Shown in pieces: positions 36,562 through 47,469 of a stretch of 64,000 nucleotides of DNA. Source of the stretch: Stictocephala bisonia (Eukaryota > Arthropoda > Insecta > Hemiptera > Membracidae); contig JAQJVL010000046.1 in assembly GCA_035578905.1 (NCBI GenBank), forward strand, positions 851,010 through 915,009. Reading direction: 5' to 3'. Below the pieces are notes generated by a model, which saw only the letters and a program-made list of their open reading frames with translations, had not been told where the DNA came from and made no database searches. The stretch's first letter is position 1. Each line of letters begins with the position of its first letter. The translations under genes and the position numbers were made by a program.

Positions 36562-37381
36562 AAAATCCATTTCACAGGTTGGTTTATATTTTTATTAGTA
36601 TGTTGAGTTTAGTAAGAATGTATTTAGTATATTTTTTCTTAAGTTGTATTTTATTAGACTAGCTGGATACCAGTACTCCGTACGGGTAAATAATACATGA
36701 GGGGTTTCTGAGTGTATGGATGGATACATGTCAAGTTGATTAACAAAAATTGTATAGAAAGATAATCAAGATTATAGGCAACCTATAGGTCTCATTTTAA
36801 TGTATAACATCTTCATACACTAATCAAGGAATATCAATAACAATAAGGGACCGTAGGAGTGGAGTACCAAGGTGAATTAAGAAGGAGAAGACGTGCGGTG
36901 AAGTTGTGTGGCGTTGTGTTAACCGTTCGTGTAGTGGAATAGTAATAACTAAAAATCGTGAACTTATTAGAGAAGAGACTCATAATACATGTGTTCCTGA
37001 TGTGGCTGCTCAAGAAGTCCACAATGCTATGACACAGGGAAAGAAGAGCCTGGGAAGAAACTGAAAAATCCATTTCACAGGTTGGTTTATATTTTTATTA
37101 GTATGTTGAGTTTAGTAAGAATGTATTTAGTATATTTTTTCTTAAGTTGTATTTTATTAGACTAGCTGGATACCAGTACTCCGTACGGGTAAATAATACA
37201 TGAGGGGTTTCTGAGTGTATGGATGGATACATGTCAAGTTGATTAACAAAAATTGTACAGAAAGATAATCAAGATTATAGGCAACCTATAGGTCTCATTT
37301 TAATGTATAAAATCTTCATACACTAATCAAGGAATATCAATAACAATAAGGGACCGTAGGAGTGGAGTACCAAGGTGAATT
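36376..37381. repeat. 503-bp tandem duplication inside the MULE
   Basis: 36376-36878 is repeated at 36879-37381 with very few differences (for example ATACGTGTG/ATACATGTG, TATAGAAAG/TACAGAAAG, ATAACATCT/ATAAAATCT). It starts inside the FLYWCH coding exon (AAGAAGGAGAAGACG) and ends at CAAGGTGAATT. Near identity implies a recent event. Confidence 0.95.
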
Positions 37382-37406
37382 TTGAAAGTTTTATTAGCCT
37401 AAAGCC

Positions 37407-38590
37407 TTGTTGTTTCAGATTTTTGGCGAAGAATTCAATCCTCTTCTGCAATCCGGATTTGAACTAGTCATCAACATTCCTCAATTATACAACTGCAAGT
37501 CTACTCTGCACGGACAGCGAAGGGATGCTCAGGGAGTTCAGGCTGAAACCAATAATCGAGATGACGTTGAGCTGGACTCAGAAACTTTGAAGATGACAGA
37601 TGGTAATAATTTCCTGCTGGCTGACGACTGTGATGGTGAGTGCATACTTATATTTGCCAGTTCCATAGGAAAAACTGCATTGAAAGAACATAAAACTTTT
37701 TTTCATGGATGGCACCTTCAACGTGTAAGCAAACAACTTTCACAGTTGTACACCATCCATGTAGATTTAGGAAGCACTGTGGAAGAAACGAACGTAACCC
37801 TCGTAGTGTTCGCATTACTTCCTGACAAGAGAAAGGCAACTTATATTCGTCTCTTTAAAGCCATTCTTCGGGTGATTCCAGACTGGTCCCCTGAGGCAGT
37901 GAACGCAGATTGCGAAGCTGCAGTGATCGAAGCAATCAACAGTGTATTTCCTGCTGCAGAATTTCATGGCCGTTTTTTTTTTTTTTTTTTTTTTTTTCAT
38001 TTCTCTCAGTGTCTTTGGAGGAAAGTACAAAACCTTGGGCTTGCCAACGATTACACCACTCACCAGGAAATATGAGACTCCGTGAGAATGTGCGCTGCTC
38101 TGGCCTTTTTAAAGTCGACAGATGTTGAGCAAGGCTGGCTACACATCCACAGTGTTGCTGTAGGACATGAAAAGCTCAATGAGTTTTTTGACTATTTTGT
38201 TGACTAGTGGTTAGAAAACCCTCATTTAACAATTGAAACATGGAATTGTACCGGCAGGTGACATCGTACCAATAATGCTGTGGAAGGATGGAACTATCGC
38301 TTGAATGGAATTGTTGGAAAACCACACCCTCGAATAAAAAATCTAATCATGACGTTAAAAAAAGAAGCAGAATATTCTGACACTAAAATAATCAGGATTG
38401 ATCTAAATTTAGAAGGTCTGAAGAGGAGAAAAAAAAGTATTTTGTCATAGACAATAGACTCGAAAGAGCCACTGAAATTTTGAAGAAGACAGGTATATTT
38501 AATAAATTTTTGAGGAACGTCTCTTACATAGTAAAAATGGATTAAGGAGGAACAAGAAATGACATCAGCTGCTGCATACATTGTACACAC
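37407..38590 (+). pseudogene. MULE transposase (broken)
   Basis: Open frame 37407-38075 with FLLADDCDGECILIFASS, then FFHGW where the family has a DGTF catalytic motif. ATGGATGGCACCTTC (Met-Asp-Gly-Thr-Phe) is present at 37704-37718 but in another frame, so two compensating small indels surround it. QLYTIHVDLG, VTLVVFALLPDKRKATYIRL and NADCEAAVIEAINSVFP (second acidic residue) follow. A 26-nt T run encodes polyPhe where a short C/H-containing loop is expected, then FHFSQCLWRKVQNLGL. The rest (to about 38590) continues in other frames with stops. A plausible acceptor TTGTTTCAG precedes ATTTTTGGCG at 37411-37420. Confidence 0.83.
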
Positions 38591-38916
38591 TGTATATATT
38601 TATACATAGACTCAACACCTGACAAGACTGAAAGGCCGCTTTTTCATTGCCAGATTTGGATTGTGTTTTTAATCACAATGTGAAAATTGTTTCTAGTAAT
38701 GTGAAAATTGGCTGAACTTGTCATAGCAGTCCTGAGGAACGCAGTAGATAGTGAGTATATTATTTAGTTTAAGTTATTATAGAACTGTCATACTAATCAT
38801 AGATGGTGGGACGAAATAGCACTAGTGGGCAGGTAGAGAGTTAACCCTCACCCTCCTGTGTCGTGCAAACGGGATGAGGTGGCACCGGGACGAGGTGGCA
38901 CGACACGATTGAACAA

Positions 38917-39506
38917 ATATGGGCTTGTCGAAGCAGGCAAGGGGAACTGTGCCTTAATTGGGCATCTCTCACCACTGATATAACCACCACCATATAAAAT
39001 TTAAAATATAAAATTTATTTATTTATTTTTTCTTCAGAATCCTATTCTTTGCTCGTTTTGTTTTTCTTCCCTTCATTTGGACTGGTAAATCCTCTATTTT
39101 TCTTCTCAATACCCTTTCGGAGTAGTTTTATTTTACATCCAAATTGTTAGCCGGTAGGCCTTCGGTAACTGATCATACCAATCGCCTGTATCTTAGCAAT
39201 CTGAAATATTCTTGATATATTTTATGTCTCTATGTATGTATCTATGAAATACATGAATAACATGAATTGATGTATGCAGTAATTAGCATTGCGATGATGT
39301 CTGGATGATTTTTTAGTAACAAGATAAGTGATCGAAGATTTATTGGGAACCGGATAATGGATTAAGCAATGTGTTTTATGGTCTATTTGAAAAACGTTTA
39401 ATGAATTTTACCATTCATTATCATTTTAAGAGATGGTGGGTCAGCAGTAAGATGAATGGAGCCATGTGATGTGTCAGCAATAATTGGAGCGAGATATTTT
39501 TATAAA
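38917..39506. other. AT-rich stretch, no gene seen
   Basis: (TTTA)n-like run at 39015-39030. Nothing else recognised between the MULE and the SINE. Confidence 0.5.
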
Positions 39507-39727
39507 AGGAGACGCCAATCTCCTCTTTAACTTTACTCTTCCCATTTCCCCTAGACAACTGATCCGTGCGGGGAACTTATCAAACAGAGTAAGGAGGAGA
39601 ACCAGTACAGTATAAGGTGAATATTACTGATAAAAAACAACCGTCAAGGCCAGGATTCGATCCTGCGCTACTCTAACTCAGGTACAAAATCCTGTTACCT
39701 TGGACTGCTCAGTCACTGGCTCTCCCC
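39507..39727 (-). mobile_element. tRNA-Leu-like SINE (copy 2)
   Basis: The minus strand begins GGAGAGCCAGTGACTGAGCAG and has ACCTGAGTTAGAGTAGCGC and AGGATCGAATCCTGG (B box), then the body TACTGTACTGGTTCTCCTCC and TTACTCTGTTTGATAAGTTCC. The 28-bp array begins right at its head. Confidence 0.83.
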
Positions 39728-40335
39728 AAGTTATGTGACAGCAATAAGCGGAGCAATGTAAGGTGACAGCAATAAGTGGAGCTAGGTTATGTGACATCAA
39801 TAAGTGGAGCTAGGTTGTGTGACAGCAATAAGTGGAGCTAGATTATGTGACATCAGTAAGTGGAGCTAGGTTATGTGACAACAATAAGTGGAGCTAGGTT
39901 GTGTGACATCAGAAAGTGGAGCTAGGTTGTGTGACATCAGTAAGTGGAACTAGGTTATGTGACATCAATAAATGGATCTAGGTTGTGTGACATCAATAAG
40001 TGGATGTAACATCAATAAGTGGAGCTAGGTTATGTGACATCAATAAGTGGAGCTAGGTTATTGGACAGCAATAAGTGGAGCTAGGTTATGTGACAGCAAT
40101 AAGTGGAGCTGGGTTATGTGACAGCAATGAGTGGAGCTAGGTTGTGTGAGAGCAACAAGTGGAGCTAGGTTATGTGACAGCAATAAGTGGAGCTAGGTTA
40201 TGTGACAGCAATAAGTGGAGCTAGGTTATATGACAGCAATGAGTGGAGCTACGTTATGTGACATCAATAAGTAGAGCTAGGTAGCGTGGCAGCAGTAAGC
40301 GAAGCTAAGTTATATAGCAGCAATTAGCGGAATTT
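39728..40335. repeat. 28-bp tandem array
   Basis: About 21 units of AGTGGAGCTAGGTTATGTGA plus CAGCAATA, with CAGCAATA/CATCAATA and TTATGTG/TTGTGTG variants and a truncated unit near 40005. No long open frame. Confidence 0.95.
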
Positions 40336-41425
40336 TTAGAATTTATTTGAAATAACTCTATTCAAATATTTTGAATTCGGGTGCGTGTTATAGAACGGAT
40401 ATCGATGCTCCTGTAACGGTTCCTCTCAGCTGTTTCGTGAACAATATGCCTAAATTAAAATATCAACACTATACATAATAACACAATATATAATAAAACA
40501 ATAAATAACAAACACCGAACGTACCCAAACTACATTTAAAATCGATTAAGCATAACATCGTCTTTAAGAGTTGCTAAACATTAATTAATCAGGCCTACGT
40601 CAGATCCCAAGTTTTACAGTTTAAATTAATAAAACGCACAGCTTAACAAACAGAATATTCATTTCTGAATGGACTTCGATAAACAAATAATCACTTTTAA
40701 ATGTTCTGTTTCCAAGGATCAGTGAGTATTCATTGCAATTTGTAAAAATTGCTATTGAAATATGTTTTTAAACAAACAGGTCACTGAAAAATTTTATAGT
40801 GTTTAGTTCAAATACTTTAATTATATAAATGAAGGTAAAAAACAACAAGTGAATTCTAATTTTCTAGAAATTTTAACTAGACTGAACCCGACTACGATTC
40901 TTGAATGTTCTAATATCACCCAGAATCCAATTAACTACCATTCAAAAAAATTGTACACTCTCTGAGGGCTTCTAGATTAGCCAAGCAACCGGTCCATGTG
41001 TAAAAAGTCAAAACTATGGCTATAAAATCAAGTTTATTTCAGTCACTACACTGGACACATCTTATTTGAATCAGACTAAAGTAACGCGTTCGCTTACACG
41101 TGACCAAGTTAGTGTAGTTTTAGTATTATTAGAACGTATTTGTAGAATTAATAGTATTAATACAATGTTGAGGGATTTGAAAAAAAACTGGTACTATACT
41201 GTATAAGTCTGGTCTACAAATCTACAATCAACTGAAATGAACAATGCAGTCGTTTTCCACAAATGGAACCGTAGATTTGTGGTTAGTATGAATAAACTGT
41301 GTTGGGCTTAATTTACGTTCCCATACCAGTGGCACTATAAAACAGAGTAGGGGAAATAATAGCTGAAGCATTTTTTTGTTTTCATTTCAATATTGACGGT
41401 CTGGCCTACGCTTCTGAAATGATTC
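40336..41425. other. AT-rich stretch, no gene seen
   Basis: No exon, element end or tandem repeat was recognised. Confidence 0.5.
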
Positions 41426-41429
41426 TTAA

Positions 41430-41715
41430 AAGCGTTTGCTTAAGAACTCCCTACATACACATTCGATGTTTAAAGGGGTTCGCTTGCCCTCTCCCTACCA
41501 ACACATGCGTTTCTTTGAAGCCTTGGGCTTAGTACCTCCATACTTTTACTCAGAATTCTTGGAGCACTTCAATTACTACCTCCCTACATACACAAAGGAT
41601 TATTTGAAACCTGCGCTTACCAACTCCTTGCATACATATTTGATTTTTAAAAGTCTGCGCTTACCAACTCCTTACATACATATTTGATTTTTAAAAGTCT
41701 GCGCTTACCAACTAC
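41430..41715. repeat. Degenerate 50-bp tandem array
   Basis: Repeated CTTACCAACTCCTTRCATAC..ATATTTGATTTTTAAAAGTC units, with the last two nearly identical (41613-41665 and 41666-41712). Earlier units (41430-41600) are diverged. The 83-codon open frame across it is a repeat artefact. Confidence 0.7.
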
Positions 41716-43027
41716 CTAGTTTAAACGCATCACTGATAGTGTTCAAGTAGTGTTCTCTCCTAGTGTTCCTTTTCAATTGTTCACCTACGTGCAGAACTCC
41801 TAGATACACACACGTATTTACCTACCCTTCTACATATGTAACATTTGTAGAGTGTCGAGTCTCTATGTTTTATATCCTACTTTCCACTCAACCATGTTCC
41901 CCCAGGCATGCGTACTTAGGGTAAATGGGATTATTTTTCATCGCACTTTTCATGAAGGGAATGAATGGTTAAGGGTGTTCGATCGAAAATTATTTTTAAA
42001 ATTTTGTTGAATAAAATTGTTTAACTTGTTACAATTAATAAGTGTATTGAAGGAAATTTTTTTAAATTATGGATATATGGCTACCTAAAGTGGCTAATTT
42101 GTACTTTCTTGGTTCCTAACTCATTAACAAACCGTGCGATATATTTTATTTAAATTTTGAGAATATAGTGGACAAATGGTACTAATCAACCTCGAGTAAA
42201 TTAAAATTAATAACAAAAAGAATATCTTTTTAAGTGTAACCAATTATTATTTTATAAATGACGTGTGTACGAATTTCGAGTTAAAATTTGTACAGTTATC
42301 TTTGGCCGAAAAAGTAGATTAATAATACATAAAATCTTGATTGATAAAGTTTACAATAAATTAGGGAGTTATTTCCGTTTGTGCTTCGGACATGCAGCAA
42401 GAGTGCTGTTACTCTCTCATGCCTACAGCAAGGCATTAACTCTGCTACTCCTGGCGACGAAACGTTGGACAAAACTTCATCCAGCACCGAACTGAGCCGG
42501 TCGGACGAGCACCTTAATGAGGTTCACATCTGTGGTAAATTTGCATTACACGAGTTCAGGCAATATCCCAAAGCGTCGTTCCACGTGTGTTGCTCAGTAT
42601 TAATGTATCAGATGCGATCTCATTTGAATAACAATATTCGTTGTAACATTCAGGTTCGTTTTAGAATCACAACAATGCATCTAAATAAAACGCTTACATT
42701 TATTTTTGTGCATCAAACCTTGAAAGTAAAAATACAAAAACATTTAGCTAATTGTAAACAATTTACGACTGTGATAAAACAAGCACATCCTTCGAGCTTA
42801 TTACATCAGAGCAGTTGTTTTTTTCTTTTTTTTTTCTTAAAAAATAAAAAACATTGTCCGATATAGCTTTTACATAAAATAGCCTTTGTTGTTCCGAAAA
42901 ATAAAAAAAAGGGAGATACATGAGCTCGTTTGAAAATGAATTATTTTACGTACAGTTAGGTATATTTATGATATTTATGTAGTTTAGGATTTATAAACAC
43001 GATTTTTTACTTTTATATAATTTTTTT
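41716..43027. other. Unassigned stretch
   Basis: It contains GCGACGAAACGTTGGACAAA (42456-42475) and a T-rich run at 42819. The overlapping 161-codon open frame (42381-42866) shows no domain and low-complexity ends, so I do not call it a gene. Confidence 0.4.
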
Positions 43028-43390
43028 AAGGAGAGGCCCATCTCCTTCTTAGCTTTACTCTGTCCGTTCCACATAAACTATTAATCTGTGTGGGGGACTT
43101 GTTCAGACAGAGTGAGGGGGCTAACCTTTAGATGGGCTACATTAGATGGTGAACGTTAAAGGCGTTGTTCACTCTGCGGGCTGACAGGTCCTTGTTCTTC
43201 TTGTAGTTGGTGATCCAGACATCTCTCTGCATCTTGGTCTGGAACTGGACGACCAAGGAATACTTCCAGTACAGGCCAGGATTCCACCCTGCGCTGTCTC
43301 TAACTCAGGGTCAAAGTCCTGACGGCTTAGACCGCTGAAGGAAGACCTCGCTAATCTCTACGGGGCTGATTAAGCTAACTCGACGGCCCT
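43028..43390 (-). mobile_element. tRNA-Leu-like SINE (copy 3) with extra internal segment
   Basis: The minus-strand head AGCGGTCTAAGCCGTCAGGA, CCCTGAGTTAGAGACAGCGC and GGTGGAATCC is followed by CTGGAAGTATTCC (shared with the copy at 61663). The 3' body TTAGCCCCCTCACTCTGTCT, GAACAAGTCCCCCACACAG matches the other copies. Between CTGGAAGTATT and TTCACC it holds about 107 bp (43153-43259), where copy 4 has about 30 AT-rich bases. Confidence 0.82.
43137..43290 (-). other. Coding-like open frame inside SINE copy 3
   Basis: The minus strand reads WNPGLYWKYSLVVQFQTKMQ, RDVWITNYKKNKDLSARRVN and NAFNVHHLM, then stop. The central part (43153-43259) is GC-richer than the SINE body and has a protein-like composition, while its ends are shared SINE sequence. 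I do not recognise the protein. It could be a captured cDNA segment or a chance frame in a SINE subfamily. Confidence 0.4.
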
Positions 43391-43569
43391 CCCACCCACC
43401 CACTATTGAAAGCACAACAGACTATTGTAGTTTGGTGTTAAAGGGAGAAAATGTTGTATCATTTACTTTTCAACGACCGTGAACACTCGAGTAAACGACC
43501 GTGGAAAATTTTACTTAGTGTTTAAACGTTGCTATAGAACTTGGTTCAAAGCTAGCAAGCTATATTTAG

Positions 43570-44058
43570 TTGAACCTCCCGATATTATTTAGAGCTATTC
43601 AATTACTCCATTACATTGAATTATTGAACCATTTGGAACCAGAAGCTGTGCAAGAAATTAGGATATTTGAGGTGCAATATATCGTTCCGGTATCCACTGT
43701 CAGAGTATATTTGATATCGGGTGCTAATCGGAATATGGACTGTATTTTATATGGCAGAAGCTATTTGAAATTATCAGCTAAAGGCTACATATACTATAAG
43801 CGGAGGATATTCAGGGATAGCGGCTCTCCAGAGTGGAAGAGTACTGAGGGCCTTCTGAAGCTATATGTGAGGGAAGGGATTTGCAGGTCAACAATTAATT
43901 ATGCGATGCCAAACGATGAACGGAAGCACGAGTTAACCGTGCCATTTTATCCAGCCAGAATCTGTAGGTCTTATGGAGAAACGGACGCAAAATATAAGCT
44001 TTGTACTATAGTGTTCCCAATTTATTCTTCAGAAATAAATTTGCATAAAAATATATAA
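43570..44058 (+). CDS. Hypothetical 162-residue ORF, possibly decayed FLYWCH-like
   Basis: A 489-nt frame without stops, in AT-rich surroundings. Residues about 60-120 read ILYGRSYLKLSAKGYIYYKR, RIFRDSGSPEWKSTEGLLK and LYVREGICRSTINY. The spacing Y.Y.......W... with a following basic/cysteine segment vaguely recalls a FLYWCH finger (compare the true one at 36310), but the expected second Cys of W.C and the HxH end are missing. Unknown otherwise. It may be a remnant of a transposon protein. No splice or promoter evidence. Confidence 0.35.
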   Translation: MNLPILFRAIQLLHYIELLNHLEPEAVQEIRIFEVQYIVPVSTVRVYLISGANRNMDCILYGRSYLKLSAKGYIYYKRRIFRDSGSPEWKSTEGLLKLYVREGICRSTINYAMPNDERKHELTVPFYPARICRSYGETDAKYKLCTIVFPIYSSEINLHKNI

Positions 44059-44222
44059 AAGGGTATATTTTATAAGTATTTGGTATTTGTTAGTTGCATC
44101 ACACATGAATGTCAATAGGTAAAATAATTATTAAATTCATCGGCAGTATTTATTACAGAACTTATCATTTACGATTATAATAATTTCCTCTAAAGGCTTA
44201 CATATATAATTTCTGGCGGAAA

Positions 44223-45562
44223 TCTATACCTATAAAAGGCAAATATGGTATAGATACCACTCACTCATCGCTGTAACTAAATAATTACTAAGCCTACGAG
44301 GCTGAAATTTTGTAGTCAGAGGTTTTATCTTGTAGATTAGCAATAAGAAGTAATTTAGAAAAATGCTTAGTAAATCAAAGATGGCAACCTTTTTATTGCA
44401 AAAAAATTTTAAATGCCAAAAACAGCGTTTCTCTAATTGGACTGTAGCGGCTAAATGAACGGTTCTACAGCAAAACTAACACCATTTTCTGTGTCTGTTT
44501 TGAGACGATCTACAACTTTGGCCCTATGACTTTTTGCTCTGTCTCACTTCCTTCATCCTTAGGTAGAGCTGGATGTTCAATCTGTGCGTGCAAATCAAAT
44601 TGGTTAATTTACGGCAGATTTGGTTATGTAGACTTGCAGAATTTTCTAGACTGTGAAACTTTGTTATCTAGGAGAACATACTGTATTCAATGGGAAAATA
44701 TACAATGTAATCTGAACATATGTACAGCCAGGTCATGGGACATGGCTAAACGTGGCTAGAAACACGATATTTCACTGATTCAGAGTCAACTACAGTAATT
44801 TGCGCCCTCTAAAAGTAGACTTACAGATTTCTCTAGACTATGACACTTTGTGATCTACGAGAACAAACTGTTCTCAATCGGAAAATGTACAATTTAATTT
44901 GACCAAATGCATAGCCAGTTCACAGAACATGGCTAAATATGGCGAGAAACCTGATATTTCACTGATTCAAAAGTCAACTACAATAATTTGTGCCCTCTAA
45001 AAGTAAACTTACAGATTTGTCTAGTCTTTGAAAATTTTTTATCTATGTATGTATATGTAAATATATACAGTATAAAAGCCATTTACCACTCATCACTATG
45101 TCTCCAAAACTATACGTCCAATAGACTTGAAATTTTGTACATAGGTTTATCTTGGACCCTAGACGCTCACTAATAAAGGATTTTCCTCTCCGTAAAGGAT
45201 TGTTGAACTCAGGACTCCGTCCCACTGGCCTCAAAAGTTACCATGGTATTCTTATGGAGCTATATTAACTGATTGATTTATTTGATTAACAGTTGTTAAA
45301 TAAAAACAAATTGGATAAGATTGTGAAAGGATAAACTTTTAAAATTAAAAATAATTGAGTGCAATAGTAAATTATTCATAACATCAGCTGTTATAAATTG
45401 GATATTAGTTTAATTAACTGTTTTTCAAAAACAAAGTATTTAGTTTTATTTACTTTAAGTAATTTTTTAGTGTTCTTGAATTTGTTGGAAATTTTAATTA
45501 TATCTTGTTTGGAGTCTTCAAACTGAATATTATGACCGGCGAAGCGGGCGGGTACAGCTAGT
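44223..45562 (+). mobile_element. Helitron-like non-autonomous element
   Basis: The 5' end A|TCTATACCTATAAAAGGC and the 3' end GGCGAAGCGGGCGGGTACAG-CTAGT show the TC...CTAGT termini and GC-rich subterminal stretch of insect Helitrons. No Rep/helicase. It includes about 2.3 copies of a 188-bp internal tandem repeat (landmarks GTAGACTTRCAGA at 44628, 44815 and about 45003). The base after CTAGT is G rather than the usual T. Confidence 0.7.
44628..45030. repeat. 188-bp internal tandem repeat of the Helitron-like element
   Basis: Shared blocks: TCTAGACTRTGAMACTTTGT, GAGAACAWACTGT, TGATATTTCACTGATTC and GTGCCCTCTAAAAGTA. The third unit is truncated. Confidence 0.85.
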
Positions 45563-45692
45563 GGACATATACATTTTTGTATGCTTGGATTTTGTCAAGA
45601 TCTCCATTTTATAGTGCAGTGAAGTGCCAATACTATCAATACAATTTAATAATATAAGATGTATTTGTATAAATTTGTTGCACTAAGTAAAA

Positions 45693-46702
45693 TATACAAA
45701 GTGATAAAAAATATGGAAACGCTTTCACAACTTTTGTATGACGGCCCATGAGGAGTTGAACGAAAATTTCCAACGTAAGCCTATGTCGATTTTGGTGTCA
45801 AATGAAAGATTTATTCAAAATAAATTAATTGCCACAAACCGGACTTCGAAAGGTTTATCCTTTCCAGAGTAGCGGTCATTTGAATTTCAAAGTAACTAAA
45901 TCGAACAAAATTATTTCTCCGCTATTTAACGGATTCAAGTAAATTATTCGGAACAAAAATTATACTTTATTGAACACAATTATACAGTGTGTTCCAAAAG
46001 TAAATTACCAACTTCGATGAATGGTTATATAAGTCAAAATAAAGCGAAAGTCAAGAATAATGTTTTCCAAACATCCTTTGGTTACCAGATATCCACAGGT
46101 TTTTTTGTCACAAACGAATTTTTAACTCCAATATTGCTCAATCGATCTTTATGAAACTTGCTATGCTTGTTAAGATAGTAGAAACCTATTCTATAACAAA
46201 TAATCAACTTAATACAATTTCAAATTTAAAAATGGTGGCCATTTTAAACTATTAAACGGAAATTGTGGGAAAACAGCAAAAAATAAAAATGGTCACCATT
46301 TGTTTATTTTAAATTGGATCAAATTGATTATTGTTTCTAGAATAGGTCTATATTATCGTAACATGTATAGTTAGTTTCATAAAGATCGGTTTAAAGACAT
46401 TTATAATTTTCTCCCAAATTTTAAAATTATATATAGTGGAAATATTGAAAGAAGTTTTGACAAAAGCCAACACGGAGATAACAATTCTTTTGTTAAAAAA
46501 AATTACGGATATCTTGCAAAAATGCGTTTTTGGAAAAATTTTATTCTTGATTTTCTCTTTATTTTTACCTATATAACTATTTCTCGAAGTTTGGCACTTT
46601 AGTTTTGGGACACTCTGTATAACAAGTTAAATTATATAATTATCTATGGAAAAAATAAAGCAGTTGTAAAACCGTTTCCATATTTCTTTTCCACCCTATA
46701 TG
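45693..46702. mobile_element. Outer MITE (nested pair)
   Basis: Left ATAAAAAATATGGAAACGCT..TCACAAC and right (inverse) GGAAAAGAAATATGGAAACG..TTACAAC form imperfect inverted termini about 1 kb apart. The distance is mostly due to the element inserted at 45985-46617. No ORF. Confidence 0.72.
45985..46617. mobile_element. Inner MITE with about 120-bp inverted repeats
   Basis: TA|CAGTGTGTTCCAAAAGTAAA..ACTTCGATGAATGGTTATAT..AGTCAAGAATAA at the left is the inverse of the right arm ending GTTTTGGGACACTCTG|TA. Arms are about 120 nt and around 75-80% identical by eye. A TA duplication suggests the Tc1/mariner type. Confidence 0.8.
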
Positions 46703-47469
46703 TTTGTACATTTATTTAAGAATATAAATTGCTGGCAAATACTGAATGAACTTTCCTCTCCTCAACACACGACTTGTTGGGCCTGTAGCGTCATCGCCTA
46801 ATTCAATCATTCATAACTTACGCCATTTCCACACTTTAATTCGCTGATTGAAAAACAATTTCTCAACAGCGATAGCCGTACAATACCCGCACTTCCGAGA
46901 GTGATTACTCAGCTGTCTCACTTCTCATGAGTCATATTTCCTAATTAGGTATTTACCAGGTTTCGAAAAGAGGTTCGTGATTATTTGCTAATTGATTGTC
47001 TTCCAAAACTGGTATTTGCGATACGTGTAAAAAATTTGACGAGTTTTTACTAGAGAGTGGACTATTATATAGGGTAACAGGCGAGTAGTGTTGGATCAAG
47101 GGCGTCTCCCCGTCGAGAGCCTCGTGCCCACTGCCCAGCTGTGACGCCACTAACTCTGGCAAACACTGGTGTTTATTTCACTTCCAAGCCTTTTGAAAAT
47201 TACATGTTATTGATCGCAATAAAAAGAGGCATGTAAACAAGAGCAGCAGGCTTTACGACGTGATCGGAACGGGATGCCGCCCTATGACGCCCCTCCCCCT
47301 CTGTGTTGTTTTTCAAATTATTTTTACTGGTCTTGTTTTCTCTTAAAATGCCGTCAAAGGTTCACTTCAATGAACAAACAAGTATATTACCAAAGTTTTC
47401 GCTCATGTTTGCTCGTAAATTAATGTTATTTTTTTGTAAATAGTGAACCCCATTTTACACATTAAATGT
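46703..47469. other. Unassigned stretch
   Basis: Includes a somewhat GC-richer section (47080-47165) with a 69-codon minus-strand frame of unknown nature. I saw no splice-flanked match to AGMO or another known family. Confidence 0.4.

Larger units (their letters stand above)
35996..38907 (+). mobile_element. Mutator-like (MULE, FLYWCH-type) DNA transposon
   Basis: Flanked by a perfect 9-bp direct repeat ATTGAACAA (35987-35995 and 38908-38916). The terminal sequences align in register as inverted repeats. Left GTGCTATCTCGTCCCGGTGC and right (inverse) GTGCCACCTCGTCCCGGTGC share the CTCGTCCCGGTGCC core. A second CTATCTCGTCCCG lies at 36057-36070. A 9-bp duplication is typical of Mutator elements. 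Encodes a FLYWCH finger (36310-36561) and a MULE transposase fragment (37407-38075), both on +. Internally it has a 503-bp tandem duplication (36376-37381) and a long T run. 2912 bp, non-functional. Confidence 0.9.

Noticed and set aside
37648..38063. Minus-strand poly-Lys frame
   Set aside because: Antisense of the T run in the MULE transposase.
42381..42866. 161-codon + frame as a gene
   Set aside because: No domain, ends in a T/A-rich low-complexity run, and lies in dispersed-repeat-like sequence.
46953..47162. GC-richer minus-strand 69-codon frame considered as the missing upstream AGMO exon
   Set aside because: The sequence (ELVASQLGSGHEALDGETPL) does not resemble the AGMO N-terminus and the phase and splice sites do not fit.
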